The translations under genes and the position numbers were made by a program. From contig VWZW01002762.1 in NCBI GenBank assembly GCA_013397115.1, positions 124,001 to 188,000 of the forward strand: 64,000 nt of DNA, read 5' to 3'. Within the stretch, counting starts at the first letter, position 1, and the number at the start of each line of letters is the position of its first letter. Source of the DNA: Edolisoma coerulescens. Taxonomy: Eukaryota; Chordata; Aves; Passeriformes; Campephagidae. The notes beneath the pieces are model-generated. The model was not told where the DNA came from. It did not search any database and worked only from the letters and a program-made list of their open reading frames with translations. This document shows positions 51,201-63,200 of the stretch, piece after piece.

Positions 51201-54200
51201 TTAAAAACCCCTTGAATCCAACCAATATTTTATAATGACTGGTAAAAATGGCAAAAATAAAAAGCATTTTATAAATCAAGTGTTTTACCTTTACGTCCAG
51301 GGTATACGTTAGGGTAATATTCATAGTAAAGATCAGGCTGGTCTAAATTTCCAAATGGTTCAAATTCCATTTCTGCATTTTGGAACAGATTCAGTTTTAC
51401 CAGCAGTGCTAGTCTCACAAACCACAGCTAAAAATTAATACAGATAGAAAAAGGGAAAGACAAAGTCTGTTATTAACTTCAGTCAAAAGCCACATCCAAA
51501 ACAGTTTCAACTTTTCAACTTTTTCTGATAAAAGCTGAGTAAAGAGTTTCCATGTTACTGAAAAGAATCAGGATTTATATTTGCCTGCTCTTTTACAAAG
51601 TACTTTTCATCAAATCATTAAAACAAAACACAAAGCACTGATGTTTAATTGTTTGTAAAGGTACTAAGATTTTGAAAATGAAGTTTAAAAACTAGCCTGC
51701 TTCAAAATTAGAGTATCTCTCTTCGAAACCAGCCAGCATGTACGAATTATCAATCTGGTATTTTAACTGTTTTTCCAACCTTATAGTATTCTTAAAATCT
51801 TTTGGTGAAATTCCATGAGCTTTATAATCACTAGGGTCAAAAACATGAGTTCTCATCTGGTCACATCTGAATCACTTGCAATATTTTACTTGGATTCTTA
51901 TCTTCTAAGCAACATGAAACACATTTCTAGCATTTGGAATCTTACTACAAAGTTCACAATCTAGATAGTTACATGAACTTTAGCAGAGTGAGTCTTCCAA
52001 AATAGCAAAACATATTCCATTTTACTAGTGTAAAAACCTTTAAAAACATTGAATCAAGATTGGATATTACTTAAAAAAACTAAGTTTGTTTTAAATGAAG
52101 GCCTACTTTAAATAAGCAAACAGAAAAAGTGACTTGCTAAAATACTTAAATAACCTCAGTTTCTATGTTACAATTAGGAAAAGGAGTTTGATCATGTTAA
52201 AAAAAATGCCACTATGAATATTGTTGGAAAAAAGTGACAAGGGCATACCTTTAAACATACCTGTAAAGAATCTGTTGTATGGCTAGCAGGGAGTCCACTT
52301 TTTTTATAGCCTTGACCATGTGCAGTTAGAAGCCGCCCACACAGATCAACTGCTGCCCTCCAGTTTTTACTGCTCTGGGAAGAAGAAAAGAATAAGTAGC
52401 AAAATCATAAAGTCCCTAAAATGCACAACTGTTTATTTTGCCTGCAGCAGTGACATGTACCCATCAGTAATAATGACAAGGTCAGGAGAGCTGGCCGGTG
52501 AGAAGCAGAATGTCATTTATCAAAGCTGCACATCTAATTAGGCAAAAAGGGGAATCAAGCATTAAAATTATCAGATCACTAAAACGAAAGAATACACAAA
52601 ATCATATGGAATTCTAAATTTAAAGCTATACCTTGTTTGATTATATAAATGAATATACTATAATATTCACAACTTTGTTTTCTCCTAAAAAAGGAGAAAA
52701 AAATTGCCAGCCATGTATTATCAGTAATATCCAAGTTACTCTACAGTCATGAAATATACATTGCCCATTCTTATCTCACTGACTTCAGGATGTCAGATTA
52801 TAACCCCTAGTACAGTTCCCATAACGAAAATGAACTTTCCTAACATTGTCCAGGATACAAAATTCCTATTAATCAAAAACAAAGAACAAGGAAGAATATA
52901 ATGCATTAATGATAAATTCAGAACAATAACAATTGTTTCTCCTATAACACGTAAACATCTGAATTTCCACTGCGTGAGTAATTTCAAAATACTCTTAAAT
53001 TTATTTTTTTGATCATAAAACAAAAACATTCCTAGTTAGACAAATCAAACTGTACTGTCACACTGTTAATCAGTTTTTCAACAGAAATATCCTAATAATG
53101 TTTCTGCCTTGTATAGCCTGATGCAACACACCAAGAACTTAAAACACAGGATTAATGCTTCACAGGTTTTAAGCTATCATACTTTTCTATTATACAGAGG
53201 AGCTTTTAAAGAGACATGTATCCAGCAGGTCATTCAAAAGTAAATACATCTTATTCCTGAAAGTAGTATTTTTTTCAAATAGTTTCTTAATACGTAAAAA
53301 AATACCAATGTAATAGAAAATAATCATGTTGTCTGATGAAATGTAAAGGAATAAAATACATTTATATTGGTGCTTGCAAAGTTCAGATACTAACCTTGAA
53401 TTGGTATTTTATTAAATTCTCTCCAATGTTTTAGAAAACTTGTTGATACAGCAAACAGCCAAAAATCTGTAGTAACAACTGAACACTTTTCATACTTTCT
53501 GACCCCCACTTTGCAGCCATTCAGGCTGCAAACAGGCCACTACAGAGATCACCATGCACTGACCACCTCACCCCTCCTCTCTGCACCGTCAAATGCCAGA
53601 TAAAGTTGAGTTCCACTGGAAGTGCAGAAGTTGGCTGACAGCAAGACCGTGAAACAGCATGGCAGCCTCTGAGCCATCTACACTCTTACGGAAGAGCAGG
53701 AATTGATAATGCATTTACAACATCCTTAAACATCTATCTGTATCAACTTAGAGAAGCAGAAAGATACTGACATGGATTACCCAAAATTCATTCCTCTTCT
53801 TGAGAGACAAACTAAATTCTTATTATCCTTAGAACAGGAGCAAACATAGACTCTAACACTGCTAAACTTTTCTTCCCAAATGAGAATTAGGATCCAAAAA
53901 TAATAATGGATTGTTTATGACCAACTTAGTTGCTACAGTCTTTTAAATTCTATTTCAGGCATGGACAAAAATTACTTTATAGAGCAAGACAGCCAAGAGA
54001 AGCAAGTCTGACAGTCATTTTGAAAATAGTCCTTGCTGGAAAATGAAACACAGTATTTGCAATGATTTCAAAATTAGAGCTGCCTGCTGGTCATGGAGCA
54101 TAATTCTCTGTGGAAGCTTAATAGAAGGCTGCTGGCAGTACAACTTAATTTGAAATTAACTGGACACATTATTGACTCAGGCAAATTGTACTAGACTTAA

Positions 54201-57200
54201 AGAGTTGCCAGTCCACCAGAAATCTCTATCCATTTCAAACATCCCTCAAAACCTTACAGGTCACTTTCTTGCTCCCTATGGTCCTACAATCACACATTTC
54301 TAAAAATCCAGGTCCCTTGTACCTGAATTTTGTTTGTAAGTTGTAAGTAGAGACCCAAAGCAAATACGGACACTAAAGCTTCAGATATAGCATAAAAAAT
54401 ACTGAAGAACATTTTCAAAGACAAAAATAATTATTCTGTGATAATCAGGACATGGTTGTCTAGCTGTAACTATGTGAAAATACTAATTTCTCTAAGAAAA
54501 AATACTGTCAACCAAATATTATTACTAAATAGTTCACTAACACAGCAGCAGCCTGACAGAAGAGAACTCCTCTCCACACAACATTAGTATCATCTTTCCA
54601 CTCCTCCCAAAAGTATGGACCGGTTGTTGTTTTAATAAAAGCCACCAGCTTGCATGATTTCTGTACTTTTTGAACACTATTAGACTAGACGTTTATCTTG
54701 TGAAAGGATTTTTTTTTATCCATATACATAACCAAAAATTAAAAACCCAAAACATCTCAGTACTGATGACTGTACACACATCAAAGCTAGGCCAAGCAGA
54801 TCAACCACCCAACAGACAATGCATTATTCCTTGCAGAACTTCTCTGTTCTTCAAAAAAACCCAGAAGTCCTGGGGAAGGTTTACATAAAGACAGGGAAAC
54901 CACACAGTAAAACAGATTTCAAATGTAATTCTTCCGTCAAGCAAAGAGAGGGACATGGACTGGAAATCTACAGAAAATGTGTTCAATGATGAAAAGGGAA
55001 TTCCTCCAATACACAAAGACAATTTATGACATTATTCAGTCTCTCAGGAAAACCACTGAAATTTTTTCCAACAAATAGATGCTTCTTAGTGAAGAAATGC
55101 AGCCTCGTCCCAAAAGCACACAGCTACAGTTTGTGCTACTTTGTCTCCCACTTTCTCTCAAATCAGCTACAAAAATGTAGGAAATTGCTCACTGATTCAG
55201 AAACAAAAGAACAATCCCCTCCCCTATTTTTAAGAATAATTCATAACTTATTAAAGTGAATATGTATGCCATACCACTGTATCCAAATTTGTCATATTTG
55301 AAAATACATGCAAAAGCACAACATTTATCATGTGCAAAAATAACAGTATATGACTTTTTTAAAATAGACTCAAAGGGAGTCATTAACTCTACATGTAACA
55401 CCATTAAAGTGATTAAAATGTCCTCCTCCACTAGCTATGACATGCTCCTCCCTGTAAATTACATTGGTAGGGCACTTACACATCAGTTAAGAAAATGTAG
55501 TTAGTAACCCTTTCCTGGTCTAGCAGCTCGAAGAAATTATTCCATATTTAGAGCAAACATTACGTATTTATAGTGGCAAGATACAGCAGTCTTTTTTTAA
55601 GTATGATAACTACGAAAGACTGAATTTTCCTCTGGCTGCAAGCACTTCACAATTCAAAATATCAGAAAGGTCTCTGGTAAGAAAGACTGTGCTATTTGTT
55701 CAAATGAGAGTAAAAAATTAGTCTAAAATATGGAATAACAAGAACTAACACAATTGCAGCTTGCACCGTGTATTTGCTGCTGTAAAACAAAGCAACACTG
55801 TGAAGACAAGATCTTGCTCACACGTATTTGCTCTAGACGTAAATGCATGTTCCTATGCCAGACTGATAAAACTTTCTAGAAATACAACACCCAGATTTTC
55901 CATTTTCAGTTTAAAAATATAAAAACTTACCCAGTACAGATGTATAACTCTATTCACAAGTTATTATAGAATTATTTTGCAGAACTGCTCCAGCAGCCCC
56001 ATATCTCTTAAAAGCCCTGAAGTTGTAAAACTAATTCAACTACACCACCTCCACACCGTTTTGCTACCACTAAAGCATTTCCAATTCACTGTTACCCATC
56101 CCATAGCAGAAACTGAAAAAGTGAAAGTACAGTTGTTCAATAAACCATCTTTGGCTTACTGGCAAAAATCTCATTCAAATCATCTACAGACCAAATTCAT
56201 ACTGAACAATTTTGTTCGCCAAGTTTAACAACTTGAGTTTGTGGCGGTGGCCCAGCCCGCCTTTGCTCTTGAAATTAAAGATGTTAATTGGGTAGACTTT
56301 CCTGCCCGAGACAGTGGCTCAGAAGGTGAGCCCGACGCTGATGCTGAGGGCGGTGCTGAGGACCAGCCTCGCCCCTGAGGCACCACGCTTGGAAAAATCT
56401 CCTCCCCCAAGTTACTCCCCTTCATGTTTATGTAATTAATTTCCAGAGAGTTCTGCTCTCCTGTATTCCCCCTTGGCCTGTTTGAATAAGTTCCTCCCTC
56501 AACATTCTGTTATTGGTTATCTGTCATCTCATGTCATTCCCCTATTGGGAATTCCCCTTTGTTCCTCCCCTTTCTCGGTGCAGTACTTAAGGTGCTGCAA
56601 CCGTCGGTCCGGGCCCTTTGTATGCTCTCCGTTCGGGGAATAAAGACCGGACTGCTGCTACAAAAGGTCCCTCTCTCCTCCTTTGCTTCTGCTGTTCACA
56701 GCAGTTCCCATCGACTGCTGCCAGCTCCACAGAGAGCTGAGAGCAGATTGCATCATCTGCACCTTGCCACAGACTGCAACCCACCAGTCCGTCCCACTGC
56801 CGGGACACTTCAGGCAAGTCGCCTGCTTGGCCTCTGGGTGGTCAATCGGTCAGCTGCGACATGAGTTCAGTTCCTAGTGAACAACTATTTGTCTTAGACA
56901 TGATGCTGCTGTTGGTGATCTCATCAGAAAAGGTGCATCTTTGGAAGTTCAGCGTACCAACTTCTCGATAAAGTTTGATTTCTGACAATTAACTGTACTT
57001 GAGGAAGCTTTTGCAGACTGTTTGCACTATGATCCCCCCAAAAGGGCATCAGTCTCCAACATTCTTTGCTGCAAGCACTAACTGCAACTTACCCACAGAA
57101 GTGATTTTACTTAAATGTTTTTTACTAGAACTTTTATAGGAATGTGAGAAGGTACTACTCAAGGATGCACACTAGAAACAATCCAGTATAAGATACTCCT

Positions 57201-60200
57201 TTGTGACCCCGGTTAAAAGAGCTGGTATCTTCATTTGTAGATGTAATCTAGGAAGTACTATGTAAGGACTGCATCACTAAACAGGGATCAGATGATTTAC
57301 AGTATCAGAATAACAGAAAAGGTAAAACACAAGGCAAGTCATTTAATTTAAATGTAATGTGCTGAGTTCTGAGCAGTGATAACAAAAAGACGTTAGTTTC
57401 AACTGGGAGAGATTATGAGAAGAGCTCCTCAGATGATTATGAAGGCATCCAAAATAAGATGACTAGAGAGGGGTTATTTTTTCCTTTAAAAAGAAAATCT
57501 GAGAAGTGGAAATGCTATGGCTGTCTACTCATACAAAGTAGCAGGGGAGAAGAAGCAAATATTAAGGAAAAAAAAGACTTAGAAAGCAACATAAGACCAA
57601 AACACTCAAATTATTATAAACAACTTTAGCTTTGATTAGAAAAAAGATTTTGAGGGAGGACTGATTAGAATGCCTTTGATTAATAACCAAATGAATTAAC
57701 TTCTGGAATAGCCTTTGAAAGTAGCAGCGGCGTACCTGTATTTATTAAAACAGCCAAACAAGCTAAAAGAATTAATCATATGGTAGAATAGAGAACCTTC
57801 AGAATTGCAGCTGAAGACCTGTGGTTTGAAGATTTGGTATACTGGTGAGCATGTTTTTCCATTCACGGAGGATTAAAACAGTAACCAGATACTACAGATA
57901 CTACAGAAGCAGTTTTCTCTGAAGCAGACAGGCTTAGAATAGTGGTTTTATTTTCTTCTTTTTTTTTTTTTTTGTTCCCATAATACAGTGGAGTTCGCCC
58001 AAGATCATCTGAGAATTTTAACCGAACAAATTTCTTCATAACAGGACTAAACATTTGCTTTTGGTTTCAGCAGTCACTACTGTCTTCCTACAATGTGATA
58101 ATTGTTGAGACTTTTAGATGGAAACCATCTAATTTAGTTGTGATCGGGGACTGTACTATTAGGTCTCTATTAACTTAAGAGTTCAGACATCAACTCACAT
58201 GTAAACATCTAAATAACAGGTATCAGTCTGAAGGTGAAATTTATCCTAATTCTAAGCATTTCTCTTCTGCACTGCAGACCCATTCAAAATACACTCTTCT
58301 AAGTTGCTGAAAGGTATTGAATTGGGTGACAAAAACATCTCATGTTCATGTGTAGTACACAAGGATACCAAGTAAACAATTAAGGAAAAAAAAATCTTAA
58401 CTTTATGGAAACTGCATAGCAATATTCCCAATATTCACTAGTTTTTAACTAGATCTTAATAGAAATATTGCCTGTAAGTTTTCCTTTGCATTAAAAGATT
58501 TATTCACTGAATATATTTGGTCAGGAATTCACTCATAAACAAAGTAGAATTCATGACTGGTAACAGAGTACTTACTGTATTTCATTCTGGCCTATTATGT
58601 ACGTAAAAAGCATACATCTTTTTAATTAATATCGTCTAGCATAGGATTTTAATGCTTTTAAGTCTGAAATCCCTTTAACTGTAAAGGTTATTGTCAATCA
58701 GTAGTAAATTTTCACATTTAGACTTTAAGGAGAAATGCAATGTTCGCAAGGGAACAAAAAAAGACCAACTAATTCTCATCACAAAAAGAAATTAGTTCTA
58801 CAAATGAAACTAAGAAAGTTATATTGCATACTCAAAACCAACCAACAGCTAATAACTGAAAGCCTTGAAAACTGAAGAACATTCTGACTCCTACCCAAAT
58901 GGTTTCTATTTTATGAAAAAAACTACCCTACTAAATAAGGCAAGCTTTTTTAAAAAAAACCATAAGTAACCATAAGTGGCATAAGTAACAAAAACTCCTA
59001 CAGCTGCAGATTGCCTCCTACTTTACTGCCTTGGGCCTAAAAGCTTTAACACTACTCTTATGAAGCTTAAGAGCACGCTCAAAGCAAAACAAGTATCAGC
59101 AGCAGCATTGTAATAAAGGCACAAGATGGTCTGCTGCATAGAAGAACATCTTGCATAGACACCGTTACCAGGCTAAATAGAAATGCATTTCCTATACATC
59201 AAAAATTCTCTTTTGGAAGATGGAAAGTAAGTGTGAAAAAAAAAAGCTTTTCCTACTTAAGACACTGGTGGGCACAAGACTTTTTCATAAGATTTTTTCC
59301 CCCTCTCAAGTCAAGCAAACCTTTGAGATAACAGAAAAACACGTGTCTAGGATGGAGATCACAATCTGTTTTTTCATGTTTAGGTTCCAAAATTACCTCT
59401 GAATTCCTTTAACAGTGCTTGCAGAGACCTCTTAGAGTATTACTAACATGACAAAAAAGTTGTCTCTTTTGGAGCTTCACATGTAAAGTCACATGATTAA
59501 ATTGTGTTAAATGTTAAATATGTTAAATACTTGATTCCGCCTGTCCTGATAATTCCTCACTACTTTTCATCAGTAATTTTCCATCCATTTTTTCAAAAAT
59601 AAAATAAGTGCAAAATACCTTGTTATGTCATCAGATTAAATAAGGCTCAGTCACACAATAATAATGAATTTTATACAGGAACACAATGGTTAAAGGAACA
59701 AGGCAAGGTTTACAATGCTCCTAGATGCAACTATTTCCAGGACAGAAATATTTACATTAATGAAAGGATTACATTAAGCTTTCTTTGGAAGTAATTTGCT
59801 TTAGTTTTCTGCACTGAAGTAAAATATTAAGCAGTTGAAATTATCATATCAGTTTGGCTTGCCATTTACAGCTTTTATGTCTTTTTTTAAAACACTCAGG
59901 TGAAAACATAAATACATACACAGATAAACAGAAACATGATTAAAATGTTTTGCAACCATTCGCATTACATAAAAACTCAAGTCACTTAAAATAATTTTTT
60001 GTAACTTTTGCATATAAAAAAAGGTTTATTATGTGATTTAAACCAAATTAATGAAACTCCAGTGTCATTCCCATTAAAAACTACTGTAGTTTGGCTAGTA
60101 CTATTGAAGGATCATGAATAGACTAATACACAGATTTTTTTTCCAGTTTCTCCTCAGTCAGTAGCTCCCAATTATCTTGAGAGAAACACAATATTAAATA

Positions 60201-63200
60201 AATATTAGATGATGATTGTTACTTACAATTAGCTGTTTCAAGCCTACAAATGACTGTTCTACAGAGTTGGCATTTAAAACTTGTCTCTTCACTGCAGCCT
60301 GCTCCCCCAAGAAGCGAAGCATTAAGTCTTTTACTGCATCTCCCTTGGTGTTCATGGAACCGAAAAAGAAAACAGATAACGAGACTATTTAAAGCATTAT
60401 CTTGGCAAAATAAAATGTGAATTAAAACTGAGAAAAAGAGTTCTTTCCTCTAGAGAAATACATATTTTCCAGTATGTTATGTGTGAAATAAATATAACTG
60501 CACATGTATATACAGTATTGGAATGAAAACGTCTACTTCTCCTCCACATAATTTGCTATATTCTTTTTTTTCCATGTATAGGTTTCAGCTAGCATTGACA
60601 CATTCAGGTTTATTTGCTTCTTATACTATTGTCATTCACAGATGTTATAAAATACTCAAAGATCTTATAAAAAACCAGGAAGTTTTACAGGTTTTCGTAA
60701 TGTATGTTAACATTGAAAGGTGCAATCTACTGATCAAAGATAAACACGCACACAGTAAGCTAGCATTAAATATCCAGAAAATAAACTTTGAGACATCATA
60801 AACCAAAGTAAACAGCAAGCCTTCAACAAGTGTTTTAAATTTAAAAAGAACTAGGTGCAGGCATCAGTCAGAGAAACTGGGCTATCTGACCTCAATAGCT
60901 TTTTGCCTAAAAAGAGGGAGAATTTCATATAATACTAGTAGAGCTTAGCTATGACAAAGACAATTGACATTAAGTGTTTCAACTTTCCCCATGGACAGTG
61001 ATAGGAAATATACTTGTGTTTTCTGTCTAGTTTCTTAAGGAATGAGATTGCAACTACTTTTTCACTACATGTAAATTTTTCACCTCTAATGATGTCACTT
61101 ATCCTATGAATAAACAACATATCTGCCTCTCAGAAAGAAGAGCCCAAAGAATCAAGAAACAACAGTGTGTGCAAAATTACATAAATACAGAAGAATTTTT
61201 AATCCCCTGATGGCACTTTGGATCCAACAGTCCTTCAGTGTAGGAAAAAGTACAAATGAATGTAATGAAACAAAGGACAATGACAGAAGACAGCAACTCA
61301 TGATAAAAGGCATAATGGAAAGAGCGTAAAAAGCAGCGCTCAGATTTGTTCCGACACTTGGAGAACACTGGTACAGACAACATTTACTATACACAACCCA
61401 AGATAGTTTAAAAAATAATGTTTTTTAAATGATTATCAAAAAGTAGCACGCAGCTGAAATAAAAATCATTCAGTATTTTTCTTGGTGTGACTTATCAACA
61501 TAAAACTTGTCTTCCAATACACTTTCTGAGCAAGTAGGGCAAAAAATAAAGTCCCAAGCTCTTCAATACATGTCATGTGAAATTTCAGTCCTTCCCTGAA
61601 GCACACTTAGAGTTCACTCACTGCAAATGCATTTTTCAGCCAACTTCTCTGTCCACTGCATGTAGCTTGGTTTAACATCTTACATTAACATTCAGCATTA
61701 GCAAACTATTCATACCAAAGCTATAACAACCCTTGTTGGAAGCTGCTTTAACACTGAAAACATACCTCCCACGATGTTTCAGTTGACATTTCAAGTACTC
61801 TACAATTACAGTTTCAGTTAAATACACAATTTACAATACTATGAAACAATGATACCAAACTAGGGGATGTCAAGTCAGTCAAGGCATGCACTCAGGCCAT
61901 GGAAAAGCAGCAACTGAAAGTGAGGGAAGTTTTCTAAACATAAAGCACTTCAAAACTTGTCCCCGTGGACATGTTTAGGAGATTCTTATAAATTACAAAC
62001 AATGAAGAAAGCAGTAGGAATGCCCTTTAATTCCACTGATGATTTTACATCAGGTCTTTTGTTGAAAAACATCACATAGACATTGCCAAACATCTCCTTT
62101 TCTATTATGTACTAAATGGTAGATCTGCGTATTATGCACATGCACAGATTTAGGGAATCATCAGCAGAAACAAGCCTTTAATCCTTGACTGGACTGAGGA
62201 AGGTGAAAAGATAACATTCTAAAAAAGGAAGCTTGCAAAAAGGAGACCATCATCCTTGGAGATTGCAGAAGGGATCATTCCTTCTGTGTAACTGATTAGC
62301 TGTCAGGCGAGAAAGAGTACACACTGGAAAAACTCATCAAGGTCTAAGGGGTATTTTGGGCAGGATTGGAGGAGGAGTAGCTTCCTCTTACAGTGTTTTC
62401 TTTCATGCTAATTATTTGGCTCTGTGATAACAAACAAATGTTTTAAGATAAAGCTAACCAAAGAAGCAGCAGTAGCATGGCATATATCTAAACCGGTATT
62501 TATTGCTTGTGACAGAAACCCAAGATTTTTCAGATAATTCATCTATAAATCTGGACCTGATTCACTCCAGAAACTTTTCTGATAGCTCCTGCAGATTGAG
62601 AAGTTACTGCAGACTGCTCTCTGCTTGTATTTGACTATTGACTGATGGCCTCTGTTATGCATAATTAAAGATTAAAGTATCCAAACCTCCAACACCATCT
62701 ATCTAAACAACAATTCTATTATCCAGAGGCATGGATATCAAAGAGTAGGATTAGCCTGTTTCAAGAAAACCCAAAATATTATGATGGTTAGCCTGGCTGA
62801 GCAGCCAGGATAAAACGGCTTAATGAGAAATCCTGAACAGATTGGAGTAAAATTTCTCAAATTCTGAAAAAAATGCTTTATGCCTTCTCACCAGTTAGAA
62901 ATTTATAGAAGACAAAAAATTACTTTTCACTACGATGTTGTTTGCTTTATGATCTCCTCTAGAGTTTTTCTTTTAATTTTGGGGTTATCTCTTCCCAGCA
63001 GCTTGCTGCAACACTCAATCTTTCTTACAGGTTATACCTTTCCATTGCTTAGAGAAGATAGAAATGATGCAATTTCAGTCAGTGTTAACGTTATTTAGAC
63101 CACAGTGAACACGAGTGAAAAAATGTTATTTACCACTTGATCGCAACAGTGAATTCCACAAACAAAGCTGTCTGCTCTTAAGACTCTGTAGCACAGCTTA

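Larger units (their letters stand above)
52375..60226 (-). other. TRAPPC12 intron (7.9 kb) between window residues 192 and 193
   Basis: Holds the LTR at about 56.2-56.9 kb and a T tract at 57958-57973. The rest is AT-rich without recognised elements. Confidence 0.7.
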
